Assembly: GCA_963754285.1 (NCBI GenBank)
Contig: CAVWFN010000007.1
Location: forward strand, 1-64,000
From: RYN-133 sp963754285
GTDB taxonomy: Bacteria > Actinomycetota > Actinomycetes > Mycobacteriales > Jatrophihabitantaceae
Length of the DNA stretch: 64,000 nt
Reading direction: 5' to 3'
The notes under the pieces were generated by a model. It saw only the letters and a program-made list of their open reading frames with translations. It made no database searches and had not been told where the DNA came from. Positions within the stretch are counted from its first letter, which is position 1; each line of letters opens with the position of its first letter. The position numbers and the translations under genes are program-made. This document shows, one piece after another, positions 16,985 to 25,393 of the stretch.

Positions 16985-17020
16985 TCAGTTGACACATGTG
17001 CACTGAACTGATTACGTCGG
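16985..17020 (+). promoter_or_regulatory. Putative promoter/operator of the reductase-desaturase operon
   Basis: TTGACA at 16989-16994 is a perfect -35 hexamer. Seventeen bases later is TTACGT, a weak -10. The perfect palindrome CACATGTG (16993-17000) falls on the spacer edge, and CAGTT (16986-16990) mirrors AACTG (17006-17010). A regulator binding here is plausible but inferred. Confidence 0.35.
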
Positions 17021-17040
17021 AACGAACGGACGGAGGATGC

Positions 17041-18138
17041 GTGGTCGAGACCGGGGCACAACCGAGGATTTCCGCTGCGCGTCGCAAGTTCCTGAAGCTG
17101 ACGCGCGTGCTGACCTCGCCGCTGCGCCCGGACGACTATCTCGCGCTCATCAACCCGCGGTGGTCGACCCGTGAGCTGACCGGACGCGTCGTGCGCGTCC
17201 GCCACGAGACCGCCGACGCGACGACCGTCGTGATCAAGCCCGACTTCGCGTGGCCCGTCCACTCACCCGGGCAGTACCTGCGCATCGGCATCGAGATCAA
17301 CGGCATCCGGCACTGGCGTGCGTACACGATCACCTCCGACCCCGGGCACATCGAGGGCGTCGTCAGCGTGACCGTCAAGTACACCGAGGGCGGCAAGATG
17401 TCGCCGGTGTTCCAGCGCTACGTGCAGCCGGGACGCGTCGTCTTCCTCGGCGAGATCGAGGGCGAGTTCACCCTGCCCGAGCCCGTCCCGAGCAAGCTGC
17501 TGTTCCTGTCGGCAGGCAGCGGCATCACTCCGATCTGGAGCATGCTGCGCGAGCTCGAGCGCCGCGACCGTCTCGGCGACGCGATCCACGTGCACAGCTG
17601 TCGCGACGCCGACGACATGATCTTCGGACGGATGTTGCGCAAGATGGCGCACCGTCAAGAGGGCTACAGCTTGCGCGAGATCCACACCTCGCAACAGCCG
17701 CGCTTCGAGCCCGAGCAGCTCGACAAGCTGTGCCCCGACTGGAAGGAACGCGAGATCTTCCTGTCCGGCCCCCGCCCGATGATCGACGCGGTCGAGGAGT
17801 TCGTCGACAAGGCCGACCGGTCCGACCATCTGCACACCGAACGCTTCCAGCCGGTCATCGGCAACGGAGGCGGCAGCGGTGAGGGCGGGACGGTCTACCT
17901 GCGGGTGTCCGATTGCAAGGCCGAGTGCCAGCCCGGGCAGTCGATTCTGGTCGGCGGCGAAGAGGCGGGCGCCGACCTGCAGTTCGGATGCCGGATGGGC
18001 ATCTGCCACACCTGTGTCGGACGGTTGCAGGACGGCGCCGTCCGCGACCTACGTACCGGTGCCGTCGAAAATGCGAGCGGCCAAATGATCCGCGTGTGCA
18101 TCAATGCGCCCGAAGGCCACGTCGAGATCGATCTCTGA
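17041..18138 (+). CDS. Ferredoxin-reductase-like flavoprotein with C-terminal 2Fe-2S domain
   Basis: Passes electrons from NAD(P)H through FAD and a 2Fe-2S cluster, here most likely to the desaturase encoded next. The 365-residue protein has the FAD site HWRAYTITSDPG, the nucleotide-binding LLFLSAGSGITPIWSMLREL, and a plant-type ferredoxin domain with FGCRMGICHTCVGRLQDG plus the fourth cysteine in IRVCINAPEG. The pairing is the same as in the mycobacterial Rv3230c-DesA3 system. GTG at 17041 is preferred because GGAGGA lies just upstream; an ATG at 16996 would overlap the putative promoter. The stop is 18 bases before the desaturase. Confidence 0.93.
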   Translation: MVETGAQPRISAARRKFLKLTRVLTSPLRPDDYLALINPRWSTRELTGRVVRVRHETADATTVVIKPDFAWPVHSPGQYLRIGIEINGIRHWRAYTITSDPGHIEGVVSVTVKYTEGGKMSPVFQRYVQPGRVVFLGEIEGEFTLPEPVPSKLLFLSAGSGITPIWSMLRELERRDRLGDAIHVHSCRDADDMIFGRMLRKMAHRQEGYSLREIHTSQQPRFEPEQLDKLCPDWKEREIFLSGPRPMIDAVEEFVDKADRSDHLHTERFQPVIGNGGGSGEGGTVYLRVSDCKAECQPGQSILVGGEEAGADLQFGCRMGICHTCVGRLQDGAVRDLRTGAVENASGQMIRVCINAPEGHVEIDL

Positions 18139-18156
18139 TCGAAGGAGTCAAGACCC

Positions 18157-19359
18157 TTGTCCCAAGCGAAGACCGAAACCAAGCTGTACGACCCCGAGAA
18201 CCCGCTGCACCGACTCACATCGGAACAACTCGACGACATCGGGCGTGAGTTCGACAAGCTGCACGACGAGATCTTCGGCGATCTCGGCGACAGTGACGCG
18301 AAGTACATCCGCAGCATGATCACGTTCCACCGGCGCCTCGTCGCACTGTCACGCATCGCGCTGATCGGTGCGAAGTACAAGCCGCTGTGGGCGCTCGGCA
18401 CGGCCGGCCTGTCGTTCGCGAAGATCCTCGAGAACATGGAGATCGGGCACAACGTCATGCACGGCCAGTGGGACTGGATGAACGACCCGAACATCCACTC
18501 GTCCACCTGGGACTGGGACACCGCATCGCCGGCGGCGGCGTGGAAGCACTCGCACAACTACGTCCACCACACGTTCACCAACATCATCGGCAAGGACAAG
18601 GACGTCGGGTACGAGATCATGCGTATCGACCCGCGCCAGCCGTGGAAGCCGTCCTACCTGTTCCAGCCGCTGTACAACATCCTGCTCGCGGCGTTCTTCG
18701 AGTGGGGCGTCGCCATCCACGACCTCGACTTCCCGAAGATCCACACCGGTGAGAAGTCGCGCAAGCAGGTCTGGGACGAGGCGAAGGCGATCGGGCGCAA
18801 GGGCCGTAACCAGATCGCGAAGGACTACATCGCCTACCCGTCCGTCAGCGGCTTGGTCTCGGGCAAGAAGGGCTACAAGTCCGCCTTCTGGGCAAACTTC
18901 ACCGCCAACATCGTCCGCAACCTCTGGTCGAACGCGATCATCTTCTGCGGGCACTTCCCGGACCAGACCTACGTGTTCACCGAGGACGAGGTCGAGAACG
19001 AGTCGCGCGGCGCCTGGTACGTGCGGCAGATGATCGGCGCGGCCAACATCGACGGCGGACCGTTCTTCCACGTGCTCAGCGGCAACCTGTCCTACCAGGT
19101 GGAGCATCACCTGTACCCGGACATGCCGAGCTCGCGCTACCAGCAGATCGCGCCGCGGGTGAAGGAGATCTGCGAGCGCTACGGGCTGCCGTACAACACC
19201 GGTCCGTTCCGCAAGCAGTGGGGCAGCGTCCAGCGCTCGATCCTGCGCCTCGCGTTCCCGGGCGGTGGCTTGCGCTCGAAGCCCGGACCGTACGTCGTGC
19301 CTGAGGAAGAGAAGAACCGCGCCAAGCGGTCCAAGGCGGAGGTGCCGGCGTTCCCGTGA
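18157..19359 (+). CDS. Membrane acyl-lipid/acyl-CoA desaturase (DesA3-like)
   Basis: Membrane di-iron enzyme introducing a double bond in acyl chains, using electrons from the reductase encoded just upstream. All three histidine boxes are present in the 400-residue sequence: EIGHNVMHGQWDW, WKHSHNYVHHTFTN and YQVEHHLYPDMPSSRY. The start is a TTG at 18157 with GAAGGAG 9 bases upstream; no better start exists. The C-terminus is lysine/arginine-rich. A GTGA overlap couples it to a small membrane protein. Delta-9 stearoyl-CoA activity is likely by analogy with DesA3 but is not proven by sequence. Confidence 0.94.
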   Translation: MSQAKTETKLYDPENPLHRLTSEQLDDIGREFDKLHDEIFGDLGDSDAKYIRSMITFHRRLVALSRIALIGAKYKPLWALGTAGLSFAKILENMEIGHNVMHGQWDWMNDPNIHSSTWDWDTASPAAAWKHSHNYVHHTFTNIIGKDKDVGYEIMRIDPRQPWKPSYLFQPLYNILLAAFFEWGVAIHDLDFPKIHTGEKSRKQVWDEAKAIGRKGRNQIAKDYIAYPSVSGLVSGKKGYKSAFWANFTANIVRNLWSNAIIFCGHFPDQTYVFTEDEVENESRGAWYVRQMIGAANIDGGPFFHVLSGNLSYQVEHHLYPDMPSSRYQQIAPRVKEICERYGLPYNTGPFRKQWGSVQRSILRLAFPGGGLRSKPGPYVVPEEEKNRAKRSKAEVPAFP

Positions 19360-19613
19360 CCAGCAAGCGGAAGACTGCGCGGCGCGTGCTGCGCAACTCG
19401 CCACTGATGACCGATCTGGCAGACCTGCGCGCCCACCCGCCGTCGCTGCCGCGTCCGCATCGCCCCACACCGATGTCGGAGTTGAGCTGGCCGCGCAAGG
19501 TCCGGCGCGTCACCGGGTTCATGTTCTTCCTGTCCTCGATCGCGCTCGGCGTGTCAGCGGCGACGGCGTCGTCCGACTGGAACGTGCGCTCGGGCGACTA
19601 CCCAGGCAAGTAG
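19356..19613 (+). CDS. Small single-pass membrane protein coupled to the desaturase
   Basis: An 85-residue protein with a long basic, proline-rich N-terminal half (LRAHPPSLPRPHRPTPMSEL), one membrane segment (VTGFMFFLSSIALGVSAATA) and a short tail. The GTG start overlaps the desaturase TGA by four bases. Unrecognised family. Tight coupling suggests an accessory or anchoring role for the desaturase complex, which is inference. Confidence 0.72.
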   Translation: MTSKRKTARRVLRNSPLMTDLADLRAHPPSLPRPHRPTPMSELSWPRKVRRVTGFMFFLSSIALGVSAATASSDWNVRSGDYPGK

Positions 19614-19615
19614 GG

Positions 19616-21089
19616 CTAGCTTCGGACGACCCGCGCGACGCCGCTCCGGCGCGGGTCGGCCGCGGCATCGAGGGTGCCGTCCGACCCGACGAGCGCGGCG
19701 CCCACTCCCCCGAAGTACATCGTCAGGTCGGTCTCGACACGGATGTCCTCGTCGGGACGGCCGGCGCGGTGCACGTGCACGCGGGGCAGCTCGACGGCCG
19801 CCTGCAAGCGACATCCGTCCGCTGAGGTAGCCGGCGAGCACCTGCACGATCGCGGTCGTGATCCGGTCTGCGCCGGGCGAACCGATCGCGAGTGTCGACC
19901 CGTCGCGGTGGCGGCCGACTGTCGGCGCCATGTTCGACAGCAGCCGTGTGCCCGGTGTGCGCGCGTACAACCCGGTGGGGTTGAGTTCCTGCTCGCCCAG
20001 GCAGTTGTTGAGCCAGATGCCGGTGCCTTCGGCGATCATGCCCGCGCCGTACCCGCTCGACACGGTCACCGCGCACGCGACGCCGTCGCTGTCGGCGGCG
20101 GACACGTGCGCGGTGGAGCCGGACTCGAGCACCGCGCGCGGGTCACCGTCGATGCGATCGAGCATCGCGGTGGCGTCAGCGGCGAGGTCCGCGCTCGAGT
20201 CCAACACGTCGAGGCGATGCCCTAGGACGGCGCGCTGGACGCGGATGAGCAGATCACGGGTCTGCTCGTCCCAGATCCCGTGCGGCCGACTGTCAAGCAG
20301 CCGGAGCATGGCCGCGAGGCAGGCGCCGCCCACGGACGGCGGAGGCGCCGTCGCCAGGGTCCAAGCGTCCATGCGGGTCGCGAGCGCGCGACGCACGACG
20401 GGTCGGTACTCCGCGAGATCGGTCATGGCGAGCATGCCGCCGCGTGCGAGCACATCGGCGCTGATGAGCCGCGCGAGTTCGCCCGTGTGCATCGCGGCCG
20501 GTCCTTCGTCGGCGATCATTTGCAGCGAGCGCGCGAGATCCGGTAGGACGATCGGAGCCTGCGTTATCGCGCCGTCCTCGTCGTGCAGCGCGGCCCGGCT
20601 GATCGGATCCCAGCCGAAGATGTCGTCGTGCACGTAGGCGAGATAGAACCGCGACGCTGCGCTCAACGCGAACCCGACGCGGGCGACCTCGACCGCCGGC
20701 GCGACGACGTCGGCCCAGGGCAGCCGGCCGTCGCGCCGGTGCGCCTCGCCGATCGCCGCGACCGCGCCGTGCACCGCCACAGAGCCGGGTCCGATCGTGA
20801 TGTCGATACCGCCGCCGTACTGCGTGGTGATGTCCCACGTCCCGCCGCGCACAATGCCGTCGCGGCCGGGCATGTCCATCCAGCCGTCGACTGTGTACGC
20901 ATCAGCGTCACCGCTGGGCTGCACGGTCACGAATCCGCCGGCGCTGAGCGTCACGACGCCGACCTCGTTGACCATCGTGACGAGCACCGCGGCCGCCGCT
21001 GCGTCGACGGCATTGCCGCCGGCGCGCACGATCTGTTCGGCCGCGTCGGCCGCTGCCTCATTGGGCGCGGCGATGGCAACGTCTGTCAC
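19616..21089 (-). pseudogene. Gamma-glutamyltransferase-family gene with one frameshift
   Basis: Ntn-hydrolase family. From the GTG at 21089 the first ~430 codons read a GGT-like large subunit (NEAAADAAEQIVRAGGNAVD, AAAAAVLVTMVNEVG) and the nucleophile region STAHVSAADSDGVACAVTVS, where T is the expected autoprocessing threonine. They end in LAGYLSGRMSL. The small-subunit C-terminus (QAAVELPRVHVHRAGRPDED, then LTMYFGGVGAALVGSDGTLD) continues in another frame to a stop at 19616. The join near 19810 reads ATGTCGCTTGCAGGC; removing one T gives M-S-L-Q-A-A-V-E-L-P, as expected. So one base is extra, either a real mutation or an error. The gene follows the membrane-protein gene by 17 bases. Confidence 0.8.
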
Positions 21090-21106
21090 GACTCGAACGC
21101 TACTGA

Positions 21107-21718
21107 CTAGCTGACCCCGACGAGCTTGCGGTGACGAGGTTGGGCGTAGTGCGGAGCCGGCCGATAGAGAATCGCCGTCATTGCGGCGCAGGCGGCCAGC
21201 AGGTACACGGGGTACGCGAGCGCGGCGACCGAGGTCGACGCGACGGCCGTCAGGCACAATCCGTTGCCGAGCACGTCGGCGCACCACGAACTGCGTGACT
21301 CGAATTCCGGACGCAGCCAGCCCTCGCGCAACGTCGGCCAGAGCGCGACCGCATCACAGGCGACTGCGAGCACGGCGGCCCAGCCGGTCGACAACGGACC
21401 CCAGCGCCACAACACAACGGCCGCGAGCGCGAACCCGCCCAGGACGACATCGGCGCGGCGCAGCCCGGGTTTGCCGAAGCGCGGAGCGAGGCTCAGCGTG
21501 AACGTCGCAACCGCGGCGATCGCATCGACGGCAGCCGCGTACGCGCCCGGCCCGGCTCCCCCGTCGTCGGCCGTCCCGAAACCCAGCACGCCGATGACTG
21601 CCCATACGAGCCACGACGCCTGATGCGGGCGCGCTCGACCGCGCAGCACGTCCACCAGGTAGTACGCCGCGGACACCGCGACGATCAGTGCGCCGGTCAC
21701 GCCGAGCATCGTGCGCAT
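21107..21718 (-). CDS. Multi-pass membrane protein
   Basis: A 203-residue protein with six or seven hydrophobic segments (TGALIVAVSAAYYLVDVL, SWLVWAVIGVLGFG, VVLGGFALAAVVLW, AALAYPVYLLAACAAMTAIL) and short loops; the RPHQASWLVW turn recalls PQ-loop-type small transporters. Start at 21718 is supported by GGGGGGAATGAC immediately upstream; an in-frame start at 21835 is not protein-like. Probably co-transcribed with the GGT-like gene. Function unknown. Confidence 0.75.
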   Translation of the reverse strand: MRTMLGVTGALIVAVSAAYYLVDVLRGRARPHQASWLVWAVIGVLGFGTADDGGAGPGAYAAAVDAIAAVATFTLSLAPRFGKPGLRRADVVLGGFALAAVVLWRWGPLSTGWAAVLAVACDAVALWPTLREGWLRPEFESRSSWCADVLGNGLCLTAVASTSVAALAYPVYLLAACAAMTAILYRPAPHYAQPRHRKLVGVS

Positions 21719-21856
21719 GTCATTCCCCCCGCTCGACATGAGCGGCCCTGACACGCAGTGATACGTCCCGGTCCTTTCGGGCACAGATGCTTGGCCTGCG
21801 CTCGCATGCGCCGCTACGTTCGGCCCGACCAGCACATGTATTGAGGGAGGGCAAAC

Positions 21857-22675
21857 ATGAATCGTCTACGCATATTGGTAACGGTCGGCGCTGCCGGAGC
21901 ACTGCTCGGCGCAGCTCTCGTGACGTCGCAGGCCGCACATGCGGCACCGGTGACGTGTGACGGGCACACCGCAACCATCGTCGGGACGTCCGGCAACGAC
22001 CACATCATCGGCACCGACGGCAACGATGTCATCGCCGGTCTGGGCGGTGACGACGTGATCCTCGGCCTGTCCGGGAACGACATCATCTGCGGCGGCGGCG
22101 GCAACGACGTCATCAACGCGATGGGCGGCAGCGGCCAGCAGTTGTTCGGTGACGCCGGCAACGATCTGTGCATCGGCCCGGGCACGACGCACAGCTGTGA
22201 GTCGCCGCGGCAGCCGGACCCGCGTATGTCCGACTCGCCCACCGGCGGTGGCGCGAACCAGGGCAACGTCAAGCGCGCACAGTCGGCGCCGGTGTCGGCG
22301 GCCTGCAGCGTGAGCAACGGCCTGATCAAACTGGCGATCAAGGGCAAGGTCAGCGCGTTCTACAACAACGCTGCGAACATCGTCGTCGAGCCGGTGCTGT
22401 TCAAGTACCACTCGTCGACCAAGACGTGGGTGGACAAGGATCTGCCGGTGCACACGATCAAGATCGGTGGCTACAACGGCACCTTCCACAACTTCTTGGT
22501 GCGCAACACCGACAACGAACCGGTCAAGGGCATCTACTACGTCGGTTACTACATCCAGTGGTACTCGCCGAACGGTGAGGAAAACGCCGGGTTCACCTGG
22601 AAGTTCGTCAACGACTACTCGAAGACGCTGCGCGGCAGCGTCCGCAACGTCGGGCTCTGCCTGCCGAACGTGTAG
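21857..22675 (+). CDS. Secreted protein with RTX-type calcium-binding nonapeptide repeats
   Basis: A 272-residue exported protein. Signal peptide at residues 1-30 (LLGAALVTSQAAHA, cleavage before APVTC). Residues 40-92 contain at least four G-G-x-G-N/D-D-x-I/V repeats (GTSGNDHIIGTDGNDVI, GLGGDDVILGLSGNDII, GGGGNDVINAMGG), which bind Ca2+ and roll into a beta-helix outside the cell. A second domain (residues ~145-272, cysteines in ACSVSNG and GLCLPNV) is beta-rich, with YYVGYYIQWYSPNGEENAGF, and unrecognised. A GAGGGAGG site precedes the ATG. Function unknown, probably surface or matrix. Confidence 0.85.
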   Translation: MNRLRILVTVGAAGALLGAALVTSQAAHAAPVTCDGHTATIVGTSGNDHIIGTDGNDVIAGLGGDDVILGLSGNDIICGGGGNDVINAMGGSGQQLFGDAGNDLCIGPGTTHSCESPRQPDPRMSDSPTGGGANQGNVKRAQSAPVSAACSVSNGLIKLAIKGKVSAFYNNAANIVVEPVLFKYHSSTKTWVDKDLPVHTIKIGGYNGTFHNFLVRNTDNEPVKGIYYVGYYIQWYSPNGEENAGFTWKFVNDYSKTLRGSVRNVGLCLPNV

Positions 22676-22697
22676 TCGCGTCCCGATACCCACTCGC

Positions 22698-22733
22698 GCA
22701 CAGCGGGACCGACACCCGTCGGTCCCGCTGTGC
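22698..22733 (+). terminator. Perfect 16-bp inverted repeat, terminator of the RTX gene
   Basis: GCACAGCGGGACCGAC at 22698-22713 pairs perfectly with GTCGGTCCCGCTGTGC at 22718-22733 around an ACCC loop, 23 bases after the stop codon. This is the strongest stem-loop in this part of the window and fits a rho-independent-like terminator without a T-tract. Confidence 0.8.
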
Positions 22734-22778
22734 ACGCGTTTCGATCGTCTGTTTGACGGTGGATGGGACGATCCTCGT

Positions 22779-23435
22779 GTGTCTCGCCTCGGAGAGTTCA
22801 TCACCGAGGTGCTCGACTTCGATGGTGGGCGGCCGGTCACGGTGTACGTCCCCGCGGACCGCGTCGAGGCAGTCGTGTACGCCGGCGACGGCGAACTGAT
22901 CGCACGCTGGGGGCCGGCACTCGAAGCGACTGACGCCCCGTCGACGATGGTGGTCGGCGTCCACCGGAATGCCGACGAAGAGCGTCGGCTGCACGAGTAC
23001 TCGCCGGACTTCGAGCCGCAACGCTTCGGCGCGCACGAGACGTTCTTCGTCGATGACGTCCGTGCCTGGGTCGAGTCGCGGTTCGGCGTCGCGCTGCCGG
23101 TCGAGCGCACAGCCGTTTGTGGCGTGTCGGCCGGAGCCGAGCTGGCCCTCGCCCTCGGACTGCGGCACCCCGACATCTACGGCGCGATCCTCGCGGCCTC
23201 GCCAGGTGCCGGCTACCGACCACCCGCGGCGATCCCGAACTCGGTCCCGCGTACGTACCTGGTGGCAGGCACCCAGGAACCGTTCTTCCTCGCGAACGCC
23301 ACTCGATGGGCGACTGCGCTACGAGACGCCGGCGGCGACGTCGTCATGACCGAGCGCGACGGCGGGCACGGCGACCCGTTCTGGCGAGAAGAATTTCCGC
23401 TGATGGTCGGCTGGGCGTTCGACCGGCGCGCCTGA
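22779..23435 (+). CDS. Esterase/alpha-beta hydrolase of the enterochelin-esterase type
   Basis: A 218-residue cytoplasmic hydrolase. The nucleophile elbow is CGVSAGAELALALGLRHPD (G-x-S-x-G). The acid/histidine region includes YLVAGTQEPFFLANA and the active-site histidine in ERDGGHGDPFWREEF. The topology resembles Esterase D/Fes-like proteins. The GTG at 22779 is the first start after the terminator; the open frame extends upstream into the RTX gene but is not real there. Converges with the ABC permease gene 3 bases away. Substrate unknown. Confidence 0.8.
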   Translation: MSRLGEFITEVLDFDGGRPVTVYVPADRVEAVVYAGDGELIARWGPALEATDAPSTMVVGVHRNADEERRLHEYSPDFEPQRFGAHETFFVDDVRAWVESRFGVALPVERTAVCGVSAGAELALALGLRHPDIYGAILAASPGAGYRPPAAIPNSVPRTYLVAGTQEPFFLANATRWATALRDAGGDVVMTERDGGHGDPFWREEFPLMVGWAFDRRA

Positions 23436-23437
23436 TC

Positions 23438-24677
23438 TCACATGCTCCAGAGCGCCTGAGTAGGCGACATACGTGCCGCTCGGACGGCGGGAAGCAGTCC
23501 GGCGATCGCGCCGATGAGGACGGCCGAGGCGAGGCCGCCGGCCCAGGCGAGGGCGGGTACGACGGTCTCCCAATTCTTGGCGTGTGCGTAGCCGATGGTG
23601 GTCAGCGCGCCGAGGCCGACACCGACCGCACCACCGACGACTGCGAGAAGGACGGCTTCGGACAGGAACTGGATTCGGATGTTGCCTTTCGTGGCACCCA
23701 GGGCGCGGCGCAGCCCGATCTCGGAACGGCGCTCCAACACACCGATCAGCATCACGTTGCCGACGCCGATGGCCCCGACGAGCAGTGACACGGCGCCGAG
23801 TCCGAGGAACAGGCTGTTCAACGCGCCTTGGGCAGCAGCGCGGGCGACCAGCGCGTCGGACGGTCGCGCGACGGTTACCTGGTTGGGATGCTCCGGCCAC
23901 GCCGTGGCGGCGAGCACGTCGTGTACGGCATTCACCTGGTTGGTGTGCTGCGCGGAGATAGATCTGCGACGGGTGGCCGTCGAAGCCGAGATAAGTCTGC
24001 GCAGCGGAGTAGCCGACAAGTATCGACGTGTCGATCTCAGGAGCCAGCGTGGCCGGGTTCAGAATGCCCGAGAGGTAGAACCATTGCGTGCACACCGGTG
24101 CCGTCTGCCCGTCGCCTTGAACCGCCCGAAGACAGATCCGCTCGCCGCGGTAGATGCGATCGACGCCGAGCCGTTCCGCAGCGATGGCACCGAGCACGGC
24201 GACCGGCTCGCCGGCCGTGGCCGGTGTGATGTAGCGGCCCTGGGCAAGCGTCGTGCCGACGGTGGCCGGCAGGTTCAAGCTGGTCGCCTGGACCGACAGC
24301 GCGTTGGAGTTGATCGTCGGGACGAGGTCGCTGCGGTAGGCGTTGACGTCGCCGACCATGCCGGTGTCGTCCACGGCGGTGACCGGACCGATGCGCGCGA
24401 TCATGCCAGGCGCAGTGGTCGGAAGTTCGGCGGTTTCGCCGGTGACGGTCTGCCCGTCGGCGACCGTCAGCAGATTCGTCCCCAGCTGGTCGATCTCATT
24501 GAGCAGCCCGGCTTGAGACGACGACGACAACCCGAGCACGGCGACGATAGCCCCGACGCCTATCGCGATCCCGAGCGCGGAGAGCGTGGCGCGCAGCCGG
24601 CGGGTGCGGATGCCCTCGGTGGCGAGCCGCACGAGATCGACCAGTCGCATGCGATGAACGGGCACGGTCGTGCTCAC
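23438..24677 (-). pseudogene. MacB-type ABC transporter permease with a frameshift
   Basis: The FtsX/MacB-like permease reads well from the GTG at 24677: VDLVRLATEGIRTRRLRATL, then the first membrane helix LGIAIGVGAIVAVLGLS and the extracytoplasmic domain to GFDGHPSQIYLRA. From about 23965 it continues in another frame with QHTNQVNAVHDVLAATAWP and the three C-terminal helices (LGLGAVSLLVGAIGVGNVM, ERRSEIGLRRALGATKGNI, AVLLAVVGGAVGVGLGAL). The break falls in CCGCGCAGCAC and fits loss of a CG dinucleotide from a CG repeat. The start overlaps the ATPase stop (GTGA). If genuine, the export system has lost its membrane component; a sequence error is equally possible. Confidence 0.82.
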
Positions 24678-25393
24678 CTGCTCGCTCCTGTGCCGGCGCG
24701 TTCCAGGGTGTCGCTGACAATGCGTCCGTCGAGCATCTCTACCCGGCGTGGCATCCGCGCGGCCACATGCTCGTCGTGGGTGATTACGACGATCGTTGTG
24801 CCGGCAGCGTGCAGCTGATCGAGCAGATCGAGGATCGACTGCCCGGTGACCTGGTCGAGGTTTCCGGTGGGCTCGTCCGCCAGCACGATCGCCGGCGAGC
24901 CCACCATGGCACGGGCGATCGCCACCCGCTGCCGCTGTCCGCCCGAGAGTTGCGGAGGTCGGGCGTTCAAGCGGTCTGCGAGACCGACCGCGACCAGTGC
25001 CTCTACGGCCTGCTGTCGACGGCGTTTGGCCGCGACGCCCGCGTACAGCAGCCCGTCCGCGACGTTGTCGAGAACAGTGGCGTGTTCGGCGAGGAAGAAC
25101 TGCTGGAACACGAACCCGATCCGGCCCGCACGCAGGGCGGCGAGCTGTCGGTCCGAAAGCGCGGACAGATCCGAACCGGCGATCTGCACCGAACCCGCGC
25201 TGGGCCGGTCGAGGCTGCCCATGATGTGCAACAGCGTGGTCTTGCCCGACCCGGACGGGCCGAGCACCGCGACGAGTTCCCCTGCCCGCACTGTCAGATC
25301 GACGTCGCGCAGCGCCGTCACCGGCGGTGCGCTCGGGTAGGTCTTCGAGACGCATTCGAGCTGGAGGACCACCGGACCCGATCCGCTAGGCAC
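24674..25393 (-). CDS. ABC transporter ATP-binding protein (MacB/LolD type)
   Basis: A 239-residue ATPase of the MacB/LolD family, which powers extracytoplasmic conformational work rather than substrate passage. Walker A LGPSGSGKTTLLHI, Q-loop FVFQQFFL, signature LSGGQRQRVAIARAM, Walker B IVLADEPTGNLD and H-loop VVITHDEHVA are all intact. The GTG start overlaps the end of the adaptor gene by 8 bases, and its stop overlaps the permease start, so the three genes form one operon. Confidence 0.94.
   Translation of the reverse strand: MPSGSGPVVLQLECVSKTYPSAPPVTALRDVDLTVRAGELVAVLGPSGSGKTTLLHIMGSLDRPSAGSVQIAGSDLSALSDRQLAALRAGRIGFVFQQFFLAEHATVLDNVADGLLYAGVAAKRRRQQAVEALVAVGLADRLNARPPQLSGGQRQRVAIARAMVGSPAIVLADEPTGNLDQVTGQSILDLLDQLHAAGTTIVVITHDEHVAARMPRRVEMLDGRIVSDTLERAGTGASR

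Noticed and set aside
16888..17262. 125-residue N-terminal extension of pyruvate phosphate dikinase
   Set aside because: Overlaps the divergent reductase gene and its promoter, and is not protein-like.
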